In this document: positions 1 to 10,490 of the stretch, piece after piece
Layout of the letters: every line of letters begins with the position of its first letter
How positions within the stretch are numbered: position 1 is the first letter of the stretch
From: Notospermus geniculatus
Lineage: Eukaryota; Nemertea; Pilidiophora; Heteronemertea; Lineidae
Direction of reading: 5' to 3'
Length of the DNA stretch: 64,000 bases
Assembly (NCBI GenBank): GCA_002633025.1
Contig: NMRB01001167.1
Coordinates: 150,811 to 214,810, forward strand
The notes under the pieces: model-generated
The model's input: the letters and a program-made list of their open reading frames with translations, nothing else
Databases searched by the model: none
What the model was told of the DNA's origin: nothing
Made by a program: the position numbers and the translations under genes

Positions 1-232
1 GATTAATAGGCAGTGTAGAGTGAAACATTTCCGATCCATGCATATCAATTTAAGTTCTAGATTTATTTATGAAATTGATCTGGAAACAGCCAAGCTTCTC
101 GTCAAGCCCCAAAATGTGTACTCTTGAAATTGCCGGTTGTAGCCTCTTTGAAATAGGCACTAACAGCTACTAAGCAACTCTTGCTGGGGGCGTGTGCCAA
201 AGTGGTTTTCTAGTCTCCTGGGTTCATTTTCA

Positions 233-492
233 GAAGGTAAGGCGAGAGAAAAAGGCATGACAAAATATGTATGAGAAAGTAAAGTAGGATGTGGCAGGAT
301 GGGACGAAGGTGAATTGAGTGAAGGCCAGTCAAGACAAAGGCAGAATAAAACAAAGACCAAATAAGCGTAGGCAAATTGAGAAAGGGCGAGATGGGAAAT
401 GGCAAAATGAGAAAAGGCAAATTCGGAAGAAGGTGAAATGGGACAAAGGAAAAGGCAAAAATAAGAGAAGACGAATTGACATAAGGCGAATA
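233..492. repeat. Purine-rich degenerate minisatellite
   Basis: The + strand is almost all A and G, built from imperfect units of roughly 10-15 bases of the type GGCAAATTGAGAAA, GGCGAGATGGGAAAT and GGCAAAATGAGAAAA. Open frames on both strands here are low-complexity by-products (Lys/Arg-rich on +, Phe/Ser/Leu-rich on -). No gene is supported in 1-740. Confidence 0.6.
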
Positions 493-740
493 GAGCAGAC
501 ACCCTGTCCTTATGCTGTTGGCTGAAGCTTAGGCGACACTTATTTTATTCATTGTTGTACGGATCCGCCACACTTGTTTTTTCCGATTTTGGAAAATAAA
601 AATAATCGAAAAATGTCGTTATTTTTTGCCGCCGCCCACAAACTGGTTATCCGACCAACAAAAACAAGAAAATAATAAACAAACCGCATCATTATGTTAC
701 CGCCGACATGCTTGGCGACCGTTGCCTGACGAAAATACAT

Positions 741-1191
741 GTACTCTAAACTCCCACTTACCTGTCCCATTTCTGAACTCGGAAAATGACTAAATCCTAA
801 GTAGAAGATAATGGGGTGGGGGTATGGTCAGAAACAGTAATGTCCTAGATCAATAAAAATGGCTTGTCAATGGACATACGTGACCATTTGGGGTCGTGTA
901 CACCAACGAAGATTATATTGAACTCAGTTTGCGCCACAGCTTTCCAATGGGGATCCTAGCTACGACAGAGGGCAGCACACCGAAACTCGGTCCTATACAA
1001 TGGACGCCTTTTGTGTGGGAAATTGATCAGGACCGAGGTAACGTTTTTCAGTGTAGGCTTGGGAGTGGGACAATAAAGTGGACAGGTCATTATTATTTCT
1101 GACCATACCCCCACCCCATTATCTTCAACTTCGGACTTTGTCATTTTTTTCGAGTTCAGGAATGGGACAGGTAAGTGGGAATTTAGAGTAC
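741..1191. repeat. Foldback (inverted-repeat) element
   Basis: Left arm 741-834 and right arm about 1098-1191 are reverse complements, beginning GTACTCTAAA and ending TTTAGAGTAC; both contain the ACCCCCACCCC run. The spacer includes a segment (948-1040) that recurs near 58690. The - strand open frame at 956-1333 crosses the right arm and is not taken as a gene. Confidence 0.75.
948..1040 (+). repeat. Dispersed repeat shared with 58690-58775
   Basis: The segment GGGATC..AGAGGGCAGCACA, followed by CCTTTTGTGTGGGAAATTGA and AGGACC, recurs in the same orientation near 58690 with a few substitutions and a short deletion. Confidence 0.6.
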
Positions 1192-1873
1192 GTTTCACAC
1201 GTTCGCATTGTGTAATTTGTACTCCTAATACAATAGCTTGCATATTCGGGTTCGACGTTATCAGCGAAAATTTCATCCTCGTACTCTGTGAAAAAGCAAC
1301 CCGTATATCTGTCACGAGTTCAGGAACCAACACAGCGAGACGGTATCTCTCAAGTTAGCACCATGATTATGTATATATTTTCACTAACCACCGCCCTGTG
1401 GGCTACAGGATACAACAAAGGAAAATATTTCACAAGTTGTCCATATTGAATTGATTCCACACTGTGTCAATAATACCAGTTACTTTTAACCGAATATTTA
1501 GCACTCATTGGCACCGGGCAAGAGCTCAAATTGTGTACATACAGAAAATATAAGAAAACTTACCCCACAGCCTCTGCTCTTCAAACATGCAACACTCACT
1601 CCACACACCACAACATGACCAACACATATTGCCAAAACCCTCCCCACCCAGTCATAAAAACCAGTCCTCTTACACAACCCTTTCTCATACCCTCACGCCT
1701 AATCCCCTCACACAATACACTGCTAGAAATAACAGAGGATTTTACAGACAATTCCTGCAGCAGAGTCCCCAGCACAGATTTGTAAAATTACAGACTTAAA
1801 GAAATGTTAACAGAGACTTGACTGGAGGCGGACCAAATCATATCTTCATATACTGCTCTCAGAAAGCGTCATT

Positions 1874-1989
1874 ATAAAAATGGTGCCCGTCGTGTCGTGC
1901 GGTAGAGCGAAATGTCACCCCGAGAAAGCCACGTTGCCCGGGGTGACATTTCGCTCTACCGCCCGACACGACGGGCACCATTTTTTATA
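1874..1989. repeat. Near-perfect hairpin, about 41-base arms
   Basis: Arms 1881-1921 and 1940-1980 (starting TGGTGCCCGTCGTGTCG and ending in its complement) flank an 18-base loop; one base pair is mismatched (GTGC against GGGC). The match extends weakly into flanking A/T. Only part of this hairpin is present in the related element at 11033, so the second arm is probably a local inverted duplication. Confidence 0.8.
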
Positions 1990-2370
1990 CCGTACCGAAA
2001 GTCATCAGTGAGAGAAGTTTTCGTGGCGTTTAATCGTCACTCAAATCCGCAGTGCGCACCAGTACGGCTGATGTAATGTCGATGCGGACGGAGGTGAACG
2101 CACGACACTGAACAAAAAAATACGCAGATCGGCGCTGTTTGCTTGCTCATTTCTTTGAAACTGTGAGCTAACTTGAGATAAGTTTGGGCCACTGTGTTAA
2201 CCGTGTCAGTTGAAGCGAGAAACAAAATGGCGGCCGTGGGGCCGTTCAACGGAAGCATTTTGCGGTAAAACATTCTAACCAGATATATTTTCCTGGCGAA
2301 CATGCCGAAGTGTCCACTGCTCACGTGACTGCTCTCGGCCAATCGCATTCACGGAAACTTACGATATTAT
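1876..2370 (-). mobile_element. Insertion carrying the same cargo as the Mutator-like element at 11033
   Basis: The insertion splits the MITE at 1718. Flanks read GTCATTATA on the left and GATATTATG on the right, possibly a diverged target duplication. Read on the - strand it matches the + strand interior of 11151-11600: the encoded strings AAILFLAST, FKEMSK, LRPHRHYIS and CGFE all recur, and the match continues into non-coding DNA. No Mutator-like termini are seen here, so this could be a deletion derivative or the cargo mobilised separately. Confidence 0.55.
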
Positions 2371-2437
2371 GGAAAATCCAATCCAACCAATACAGGAAAA
2401 CATAAATCATACCATATGTAAATTTACAGAAAGTTCC

Positions 2438-3206
2438 GGGGAATGTGTCTCTGTGTGTCCATCTGTTCAGTCTGTCACACCTGTAACTTTGTTCCTGCAA
2501 AAGCTACACACCTGGAAATGTGACCTACCCCCAGGTAACATGACCTGAGCTACAAGATGGAATGAAAATTTCCGGTCTCCGATACCTGGTTCATGGCGAA
2601 ATTGATATATCAAAAGTTGAGATTTTGTCTGTCACACTTTTGTTTCTTGAATAACTTGTCTCCGAGGCCAGGTAGAGCACTACTAGTTGTAGTTGTTGTA
2701 GTTTTATTTATCATGTTTATTATAGTGACAAGTGTTACATAAAATTCATGTACAGGAGGAAAAACATAGCATACAACACCCAGCCCTCCTGGGCTTATTT
2801 GTCACTTTGATCCAGAGACGTGATAACCCTGGGACTTCCTCCGTCCAAGCGGCCAGTCATTTATTAAAGAAAAAAAAAAGGTTCGCGGGTTACTACCACA
2901 AAGCAACGTTGATGCCTGGCCGGTGAGACGGATCGAAATCCCACAGCTTAAAAACATGGACAGAGACTAGTAACAAGTTCCTTCCCTATGTTTATGACCC
3001 TTGGCAAGATACTGGCATCAACGAATATTTTGTCCAGTGTCAGCATCATAATGATATTGATATATCAAATTTGATATTTTGACATATCGGGAAATCTGCC
3101 ACAGTAAGTAACTTGAAACTGGTATCACAACATCATTGCTCATCCACGGATGTAATTGCAACTGAAATTTTCAGTTGATATTCAAATTTGATAACATGAC
3201 ATAAGT
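2438..3206. other. Stretch without a supported gene
   Basis: No convincing gene or complete element is seen. A run of As at 2866-2879 lies near GTTCGCGGGTTAC, which vaguely recalls a SINE but lacks matching A and B boxes. The GATATATCAA-type words near 2600 and 3060 are AT-rich and unremarkable. Confidence 0.4.
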
Positions 3207-3656
3207 CAGTGGCGTCGCCATGGGGGGGGGGGGCATGGCCCCCCTAGCTTTTGCAGAGCAACAAAAAGAATTCAAAGCCACAAATGTTACATAGGCCGCC
3301 TAGGAAAGAAGCTAAAACGGCATTGCTGCGTGCAGCACGCCACCTGTTAAAATGCTAGTCCAGAACAGAACATGCCGCTCAAACGCCCATAAGTCTCGAT
3401 TCATTTTGAAAGTACAGGGACGCATCCACTATCCAGTATAGGATCACTCATTGGAAGATTGCACTCCACGTCAGGTGTAAACGTTTTCGGTACAAAAACA
3501 CTCTTCATTTTCCCAGATGCCAGGAAAACGCATCTAAGCACGTTTAATGTTCAAATTTTCTTGGAGGAGCCCCCCGAAACCTCCCGCTCAGCTCGCTCGC
3601 GCCTTCGGCGCTCGCCGATGGTGCCCCCCAACCCAACGGACGTGGCGACGCCCCTG
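3207..3656. mobile_element. Short element with CAGTGGCGTCGCCA/TGGCGACGCCCCTG ends
   Basis: Termini are inverted repeats: CAGTGGCGTCGCCA at 3207-3220 and TGGCGACGCCCCTG at 3643-3656. A 12-base G run follows the left end and C-rich DNA precedes the right. The GCTCAGCTCGCTCGCG and TTCGGCGCTCGCC block near the right end is palindromic. The open frame at 3459-3746 runs out of the element into unrelated repeat and is rejected. Confidence 0.6.
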
Positions 3657-4745
3657 GAGTCAGAATCTCGTGATGGTAGAAGCCTAAAACCTTCACCTAC
3701 GTGTATACCAAGGTTATCAAGTATGAGCTTTCTGATTAAAAGTTAAAAGTTAAAGTTTGGGTTTATAGTCTGATATCAACCACGGTAGTGGCGTCATCCG
3801 ACTTCACACTTTAACCCCGGTCTATCCTGAAACCTTTCAGTAGAACTCAGATGAGCTGCTCATTCAGCGCTACAATCCGAGCATTTCCGACCGGTACCCA
3901 TTTATACACCTGGGTGGAGAGAGGCCAGTAAGGCAAAGATACTTGCCCAAAGTCTCACGGCAGCAGCGGGATTCGAACCCGGGATCCTCTGACCGCTAGT
4001 CGGAGGCCCGAACCACTACACCACCGTGGCTCCCGCAATGACCTTGAAGGTCAGAGGTCAAGGTCAAGGTCAAACAGTTCTAAAGCGCAGATCTCCGCGG
4101 AATTTCAGGAGAAAACGAATTAGAAGCCTGAATTAACCATCCCCGATAGGCTTAATCAGTGATCCTGTTCCAGTTAATATTTCTGAAGGTCACAGGTCAA
4201 GGTCATAGTCAACCATCACAAATAACATGAGACAGAACCTGGTGATGGTGGAAGCCTAAAACCTTCATCTACACCTAGGTTATCAAAGATGAGCTTTCAG
4301 ATTACGCAATGACCTTGAAGGTCAGTGGTCAAGGTCAAACAGTTCTAAAGTACAAATCTGCTCAGAATTTCAGGAGAAAACTAATTAGAAGACTGAATTA
4401 ACCATCTCCTATCAGTTTAATCAAGTATGCCTGTTCCAGTTACGCAATAATTCTCAAGGTCAGAAAGTCACAGTCAACATGAGATAACTCAGAACCTGGT
4501 GATGGTGGACGCCTAAAACCTTCAGCAATACACCTAGGTTATCAAGGATGACCTTTACGGTCAGAGGTCAAGGCCACGGTCAGAAAGTTCTAAAATGCAA
4601 ATCTACTCAGAATATCAGGGGAAGACTAATTCAGAAGCCTGCATTAACCATCCTCTATTTGTTTAGTAAAGGATCCCTGTTCCAGTTACGCAATACTTCT
4701 CAAGGTCAGAGGTAAATGCCACAGTTAACTAGCTCTAAGTACAAA
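3657..4745 (+). repeat. Tandem array (about 240-271 bp units) rich in AGGTCA
   Basis: Successive units share AACCTGGTGATGGTGGAAGC, CCTAAAACCTTCA, CCTAGGTTATCAA, ATGACCTTGAAGGTCAG and GGTCAAACAGTTCTAAA. The spacing between the GCAATGACC landmarks at 4035 and 4306 is 271 bases; later units are shorter through loss of the GAGCTTTCAGATTACG segment. A SINE splits the first unit between TCTGATT and GCAATGACC. AGGTCA words cluster near 4046-4072, 4187-4206, 4317-4335 and 4559-4572. Confidence 0.75.
3737..4034 (-). mobile_element. tRNA-derived SINE
   Basis: On the - strand the element starts GGGAGCCACGGTGGTGTAGT. It has an A-box-like TGGTGTAGTGG (4013-4023) and a B box GGTTCGAATCC (3969-3979), then a non-tRNA body and a TTTAACTTTTAAC-type tail (3737-3760). 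Comparison with the next tandem unit shows a clean insertion between ATT and GCAATG. A tRNA gene is excluded because no cloverleaf is maintained around the boxes. Confidence 0.8.
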
Positions 4746-4898
4746 AAGTAAACTTCTCATCGGAAACCATTGACATCGTTCCGATGTCCCTCTCTTGTTA
4801 CAATGATTTCTAACAATAAGCACACCCCACACTGTACAAAATGATCTAAAATAAAGGGCACCAGGCCATAGAGAGGTTTAGGGTGGTTTGTGACAATA

Positions 4899-5047
4899 GG
4901 GTGGTTTCGAAATCAAACGATAAACGTAAACGTTAACGACAACGTTATTTTTGTACCGAAAATGCAATATAAAATCTGGTTAATGTGTAATACGAAAAAT
5001 AACGTTGTCGTATAGTTCACGTTTATCGTTTGATTTCGAAACCTCCC
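4899..5047. mobile_element. GGGAGGTTTCGAAAT MITE, copy 1
   Basis: It is flanked by TA at 4897-4898 and 5048-5049. Terminal inverted repeats begin GGGTGGTTTCGAAATCAAAC and end in the complement. Two related copies lie at 5765 and 22149. TA flanks suggest mobilisation by a Tc1/mariner-type transposase. Confidence 0.85.
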
Positions 5048-5124
5048 TATTATCTATTCATATCGTTTGCGAGTTTCACCGCAAGCCTGATGACAATAAT
5101 GCTGTCATAGTCAATCTGTCTAGT

Positions 5125-5659
5125 ATAGTCTCGCGCAACCAGCCCCTCGGTCATACTCCGAGGTCGCCAGACCGAGGGTCTGGCACGGGACGAAATTCCC
5201 ATTGAATTTTCTTATTCCGAAAATTCAAAATAAGAGGAGCTTCGCTGATTGGCTAGTCACTACCAATGCGTCATGGATCTCAAAAGTTGGTGACGTAGGC
5301 TGCAGGAGGAATAATGGCTGCGCCCAGATCACTCGAAGCGTGAAAATTAGCGAGATGAATCGCCTCAATCTGTGTTGTCAAGTCAATTTATAGTGTCTTT
5401 CATTGGAATTCCGACAGGTATGTATATAATTTTTCGATTCAGGACGAAATTGTAGTATAAAAAGTGCGGTAGGGCTAACAGCAAAGGGTACAAATACTGC
5501 AGTTTTACTCGCACGCTGAATGCTTTTTGCTTTGATTGTGCATTGTGTTCTACGTCATCGGCGGTAGATTGTCCGCCATGATGGTTTTTACAAGCAAAAG
5601 GTACCATCTGGACCAGACTCTAAAATTGAAAATTGCAGAGTCTGGTGGCACGAGACTAT
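5125..5659. mobile_element. ATAGTCTCG-ended non-autonomous DNA transposon
   Basis: The ends are ATAGTCTCGCGC and GCACGAGACTAT, flanked by the direct repeat GTCTAGT (5118-5124 and 5660-5666). Inside each end is a further palindromic CCAGAC/GTCTGG segment. No transposase is encoded. Related ends occur at 25274-25314 and, more diverged, at 16532-16612. A 7-8 bp duplication points to a hAT- or P-like mover, but I cannot decide which. Confidence 0.7.
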
Positions 5660-5764
5660 GTCTAGTATAGTGTAATATTCGCACTGTACCTTGAATCGGC
5701 TTGCAAATTATCACAACTCTGCCTCCCTTCCGAAAGCGTGGCGATAATGGACGTTTATATAATA

Positions 5765-5919
5765 GGGAGGTTTCGAAATCGGACGATAAACGTAAACGTT
5801 AACGTTAACGACAACGTTATTTTCGTACCGAAAATGCAATATAAAATCTGGCGAATGTGTAGTACGAAAAATAACGTTGTCGTAAAGTTTACATTTATCG
5901 TTTGATTTCGAAACCTCCC
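5765..5919. mobile_element. GGGAGGTTTCGAAAT MITE, copy 2
   Basis: It is flanked by TA at 5763-5764 and 5920-5921. Ends and interior match copies at 4899 and 22149, with an extra AACGTT step in the left arm. The - strand open frame 5711-6178 runs through this MITE and is not a gene. Confidence 0.85.
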
Positions 5920-6234
5920 TACTATGATGCGATTGACGTAGGGAAAATCGATATATTTCAGATTTGTTCAATACGTCATGGAGGGAAGCCATATGATACC
6001 AGAAAACGCTTTTTGAACATGCTTTTAAATTCTTGAATACAACTAATAGAGCCATCGTATTTTGACGATATGAATAAAAATATACTTCATAATCAGATAA
6101 GTCATCGTACCACCATGAATCTCTGTTACGTCGAAATGTAAAAGGTGGACTCAGAAAGGACCGGGCCCTGTGCACCACCTTGTAGCTCTCCTGAAGCTAA
6201 AAACATGTAAGTGAGTTCATGTAACTAAGGCCCG

Positions 6235-7338
6235 GTTCAGACGTCGCTCTAACGACGCGTCGAAGACAATTTCTCATTTATATCCGTCTGGAGAGCGACG
6301 TCTGAATTGAATTAAATTCGACGTCAGACGTACTATCCAATTCGGGTCGACACATCGCAAAATTCGACACACTCTGACGAATTATCCGTCGTTGGAGCGT
6401 CGCGGATTCATACGTCGCTCTATGGACGTGTCGAATTCAAATCATTAATTATGAAAATCACATGCAAATGAGAATAAATTAGGCAAATGAGGGATTTCCC
6501 CATTCTATCCGAAGAGCGCATGCGCCAATCCCTCTGGTTGAGTACTGTTTTACGCGCCGAAATTAAACCTGTCCGAGCGCATTTTCCCGCCAAAAGGGAT
6601 GTCACCTCTAGGATGTGTGGCAGGCGTGTCAAAGTGCGACCAACAGCAAATGACGTCAGTTGCTGCGTCAGACTGTCATGATTGTTGAGGCGGGACACTG
6701 ATCCCGGCACACTGGCGGCCCTTTTGGGCTAATTATAATTTTGATGACGGCCAGCGGTGGGTCGTTCTGTTATGATGTGCCGGCGGCGGTCGAATAAATC
6801 AGGGCCGGATCGGGGCCCTCTATTTTGTGGTACATCAATGATTTTTGGCAAGAAAAAATTATTAATCAGGTAAAAATTCGCGTACTTGCTCTCTCAGAGG
6901 CCAGGAAAATGCCTCTAAAGCTCTTAAATTGCCCATTTTGGGGGGATGGGGTGGGGGGAAGGCCCCGTTTGGGCTTCACGCTCCCCCCCCCCTGAATCCT
7001 GGATCCGGCCCTGTAATTTATCCTGTGGATTGACTATGCACGGCCTTTTGTAAGAAAAAGCATTTTTTTCCAACAAGACAAACGCGTTCTCGAAAGAGAC
7101 AACTCATAAGGATGATATAAACGTTTAAATACAGGTCTATGGTGCGTCAGGATGTCGCCACGTGGGTTATTGAAGTTTCCCGCCATCCCCCTTTCTGGCG
7201 CGCCACCTATAGGTGGTGGAGGAAACAGGTAATTAAGTGCGACGTTGGTTCGACGTATGAATCAAACAGCCTATGCGTCGCGCTACAGTCGTACTAAATT
7301 AATTTGTATTCGACGCGTCGTTAGAGCGTCGTCTGAAC
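6235..7338. mobile_element. Long element with GTTCAGACG...CGTCTGAAC ends
   Basis: The left end GTTCAGACGTCGCTCTAACG (6235 on) mirrors the right end ending at 7338 (GAGCGTCGTCTGAAC). Subterminal DNA is unusually rich in CGTCG/CGACG words on both sides. A smaller element (6800-7023) is nested inside, and a GGTGTAACG MITE abuts the right end. No coding region is recognisable. Confidence 0.6.
6800..7023. mobile_element. CAGGGCCGGATC-ended short element
   Basis: Termini CAGGGCCGGATC and GGATCCGGCCCTG are inverted. A C10 run lies just inside the right end (6982-6992). It resembles the remnant ending GGATCCGCCCTGG at 33885 and 41340. It is nested in the 6235-7338 element. Confidence 0.6.
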
Positions 7339-7339
7339 A

Positions 7340-7513
7340 GGTGTAACGTTTTTCAGTGTGGCCGTTTTTCTGTGTGATTCCCATTGTTCGGAACACACTG
7401 GGAAACAAACTCGCTGTTTCTCTGTGTGTCGCCCATTGTCCAGTCGCCGCTTATTCCGTCAATCTATTGTATTGTCACACTGGCTCACAGGCCTCACTGA
7501 AAAACGTTACACC
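7340..7513. mobile_element. GGTGTAACGTTTTTCAGTG MITE, copy 1
   Basis: Ends GGTGTAACGTTTTTCAGTG and CACTGAAAAACGTTACACC are perfect inverted repeats. A second copy at 27865-28024 lies in inverted orientation and shares ATACAATAGAT, GGCGACTGGACAATGGGCGA and the ACAGAAAAACGG segment. It appears non-coding. Confidence 0.85.
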
Positions 7514-7659
7514 GGGCCTAAGATTCAATCAAATAAGCGATTTCTTCCTATTCGACTGGTCATAATAAAAAAATAGCATGAGATGAGTCCTACGTCAGTC
7601 GGAACAAATTGTGTTACGTGATGGCATTTTCAAAACGCGGACGAGATTATATTTATAGA

Positions 7660-8646
7660 TTACGAGTAGATTGCAGAAATATGCACATATTTCAACAGCA
7701 TCTTTCTTCTTTGCAACCATCGAACAAGTTCATGCAATTTCCCTGATGCATCGAATCCAAAATCACGAAGATCCCTGTAATTCGTCGACGGTATTAATAT
7801 TTTAAAAAGAACGCCCTCGATACGACCTGCGTATAACTTTTTCTTGTCATGACAAATCGCCGGACTAATATCGTACCCTACAAATCGCGGACCTTCGAAT
7901 TCGTTTTCAGGCAGGTACATGTATCGCATCACAGAGTTGGGATGGCCGTATACAAAGACCGATGGTTGTAATGGATAACCGACCATAGTTTTTATAAAGG
8001 TTATTTCTCTTCCGCTTTTCTTGTACAGTGATATCTTTGTTTTGAATACATTATTCTTGCTTCGTACCCGAAAACACAACAAATAATCAAAGAGTGGCTG
8101 CAGGGCGCTGCATTTTCTGTAAAATATAGCTTCATTTATCAGTTGTACTGCATGCTTGTGGAAAATGAGGTCGTAAACTACAAATGACACCACATGATTA
8201 GAATACCCACGTTCAATTGCAAATGTGTAAGTGTTGATTTGTCTCCACGCATGAAGATAAAGGACCCCCTTTGCAGCAAGTCTACCTATGTCACCTCCCA
8301 AACTCTTCCGAAATACTGCACGCTGTTGTTCATTAAATATTACCTTATTTGGATAGTTTTTCCTGAAATCAAACGTGTGAATGGCTTTGTCTTTAAATAC
8401 CATGAAAAATATTATATTTTCACAGCTCATACACCTTCTCTTAAGTAAACTCCTGAAAATATTTTTGGATGGCGAAACGTCATAAAGCAAAGTGTATACA
8501 AGACGAGTTGTGTTGAATTTAAACACCAATAGTTCATATTTTGAAATAGCCAATAAGTATCCGTTTGGGTAACCAAATCCATAACATAAATTGAATATAG
8601 CGAGCGGGATCGGTGGCAAAATACGAACTTTACGAGGTGAGCTCAT
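7660..8646 (-). CDS. Intronless 328-residue protein, unknown function
   Basis: A single uninterrupted reading frame of 328 codons starts at ATG 8644-8646 and stops at 7660-7662. That is far longer than any chance frame nearby, and a TATAAATA box sits 37 bases upstream. I do not recognise the family. The chain alternates short hydrophobic strands with charged turns (residues 30-45, 78-94, 127-143, 150-171, 186-194, 203-220 and 255-284), and residues 259-284 (DISPAICHDKKK followed by LYAGRIEGVLFKI) resemble a WD-type blade. A beta-propeller is therefore an inference only. The C-terminal 30 residues are basic and helical-looking. There is no signal peptide or clear membrane segment. It could be a lineage-specific retrogene or a domesticated element. 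Confidence 0.6.
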   Translation of the reverse strand: MSSPRKVRILPPIPLAIFNLCYGFGYPNGYLLAISKYELLVFKFNTTRLVYTLLYDVSPSKNIFRSLLKRRCMSCENIIFFMVFKDKAIHTFDFRKNYPNKVIFNEQQRAVFRKSLGGDIGRLAAKGVLYLHAWRQINTYTFAIERGYSNHVVSFVVYDLIFHKHAVQLINEAIFYRKCSALQPLFDYLLCFRVRSKNNVFKTKISLYKKSGREITFIKTMVGYPLQPSVFVYGHPNSVMRYMYLPENEFEGPRFVGYDISPAICHDKKKLYAGRIEGVLFKILIPSTNYRDLRDFGFDASGKLHELVRWLQRRKMLLKYVHISAIYS

Positions 8647-8682
8647 CAGCGCGTAATCGTACTGTAATAATATATCTTCGAG

Positions 8683-8690
8683 TATTTATA
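8683..8690 (-). promoter_or_regulatory. TATA box for the 328-residue ORF
   Basis: TATAAATA on the - strand lies 37 bases before the start codon. Initiation about 30 bases downstream would leave a 5' leader of roughly ten bases. Position and perfect match support it; no other promoter element is clear. Confidence 0.45.
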
Positions 8691-8698
8691 ATTGGTAT

Positions 8699-9418
8699 GG
8701 TTTTATCGGTAGTATCTAAACCGTGGTACGACTCATTCCATGGAACGACTGCGAAAAGTATGGAGCGAGTGCCAAAAATGCTATGAATATGATAAATATA
8801 TCAGTCCGCCGGTAGAAATATGAATGTCTGGCCTGTAAGCATGACTATACCTTTCGTTGTCAATTTGGACAGGTTCATTCCGCGTTTTAGATACGCCTAC
8901 AAGTTAGCGACGGTCGACCGTCTTATGGTCGCCATTTTGTTCTCGATTCAAAGTTTCAGTTGGGTGTACTAACCACTGAATGCATGAAAATTCAAAAAAT
9001 CACCAACATCTATTAGTTAGTTACTAATAGCAGCTGGATTGAATTTGAAACCCCGGGGGAAAAAAGCGAATCGTCTACTGTAGAACAAATCAGTCCGGTC
9101 TCAACTGACTGACGACAACATGAAAACTTCCATAGCATGACGTTTTGACATCATCGCCAGCCGAGTCCGCGTACCTTAGCAACGTGATTCGCAACCGGCG
9201 TCAGTGGTGGCTTTGTCTAAAGGAGGGATTCAGGTCGGTTCGGCGAAGAACAAATCGACATTTTTGTACTGCCCTCACACGGTTTCATCTTTATTTTCCG
9301 TTTTATCCTTTTACTTACATTTATGTCTTGAAATTCACTGTGAAATGTAATGCAAATTTGGCACTCGTTCAATATGTTTCACAGTCGTTCCGTGGTTTAG
9401 ATACTGCCGGTTTTATCA
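8699..9418. repeat. Imperfect inverted-repeat element
   Basis: Left end GGTTTTATCGGTAGTATCTA, then ACCGTGG...GAACGACTGCGAAAA...GAGCGAGTGCC, is mirrored at 9364-9418 (GCACTCGTTC...TTTCACAGTCGTTCCGTGG...TAGATACTGCCGGTTTTAT). The left arm carries a 17-base insertion. The open frame 9145-9498 overlaps the right arm and is rejected. Confidence 0.5.
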
Positions 9419-10490
9419 CCCTCCCTGTGGCCCACACTGTTGAAAAGACCCTTTCGAGGAAAATGGCGCCCGTTTGTTTGCAAATTTTTACGGCCTAATT
9501 TCTCTCAAATGGCACTTCGGTTTCTGGATCTAAATGCACACTTCATTTTTGTGAACACTGCGGTGCATGTACCAAACAGTTGGTGTGGATATTTTGGCTA
9601 ATTTTGGAGATGGAACTTTGCGAAAAGTACACGTGTTCGCGAAAAAGCCAAAACAAACGCCACATAACAAAAAGGCGGCCATTTTCCTCGAAACCGTCTA
9701 TGGGCCGCTTGTTTGATGGCACTAGCCGAAGTAAAGGAAAAAGCGCGGTCAGTGTGGTAGCTTGGTCAGATCTGGGAGTTCGCCATAAGAGTTTCATAAT
9801 AGCGAGGTTGGACCGCATGCAACAAGAGGTTCTTGCCTTTCTCTGAAACAGTCGACTTCCGGTCGAATGAATAGCTTCATCTTTCTCTAAACATATTCCA
9901 TGTTTACGGCTTAGTTTGCAACAAGGATTATTGTTGCTAGGAACGAAATTGAATGTTGTGCATTTTTTCAAGACGATGCACAGAACACTGCAGTATAAAC
10001 ACGATATGGATGGCCTGGATCCAAGATCTGGGTTGTTGAGTGCTTTATGGCTAATAAGATGACTAAAGAATGATTGTCTCATCATTTTCATGCTTGTCAT
10101 CATGAGAGGTTGACGTATTATGTAATTTAGTGAGGTGACCTGGGTGCCCTTTGTTTTTCTATTTTAAACCAGCATGTAGACGGCATCAAGCTTCACAATC
10201 GCCGTCTATCCACTGGCAAACATTCATCAGAGTCTCTAGTCTAGGTCGGGTACGCACATGTATATTTTGTTTGAAAAAATAATGAATTAGTTTAGTACAT
10301 GTACACATTGAATATTACAATGTTTTTTTTGTTTATGAATTACCAGTACTATTAATCATTTCAATATTTTCGTCGCATTCTTCTTTTACTACTTTTATTC
10401 CGTATTCAACATCAGTAGGTCGTTGATATTGACGAATATCTCTTTTCCGCAGTAAGCGTCATCCCATAGCGACCAGGTTGCCACGACGTA
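9419..10490. other. Stretch without a supported gene
   Basis: Long open frames occur on both strands (9580-9846 + and 9543-10103 -) but overlap each other. They lack splice-site logic, promoter signals or recognisable domains. AAAAAGGCGGCCATTTTCC at 9669 recalls the GCGGCCATTTT words seen inside several elements of the window. Confidence 0.35.

Larger units (their letters stand above)
1718..2437 (+). mobile_element. CACTGTTAGAAAT-type MITE, split and 3'-truncated
   Basis: The left end is CACTGCTAGAAATAACAGAG preceded by TA. The interior matches the complete copies at 45552, 50157 and 54838. The match stops near 1875, resumes at 2371 (AATCCAATCCAACC...CATATGTAAATTTACAG), and ends before the expected right terminus. 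The 1876-2370 stretch is a later insertion. Confidence 0.75.

Noticed and set aside
319-525. Lys/Arg-rich open frame
   Set aside because: Product of the purine-rich minisatellite; no start context, domain or splice signal.
956-1333. 125-codon - strand frame
   Set aside because: Crosses the right arm of the 741-1191 foldback and has no recognisable domain.
3969-4023. Possible tRNA gene
   Set aside because: A and B boxes are present but the cloverleaf is not; the tail and insertion site show a SINE.
5711-6178. 155-codon - strand frame
   Set aside because: Runs through a TA-flanked MITE; peptide strings recur in the other MITE copies.
9543-10103. 186-codon - strand frame
   Set aside because: Overlaps a competing + strand frame, low-complexity Leu/Ser/Cys composition, no promoter or splice logic.
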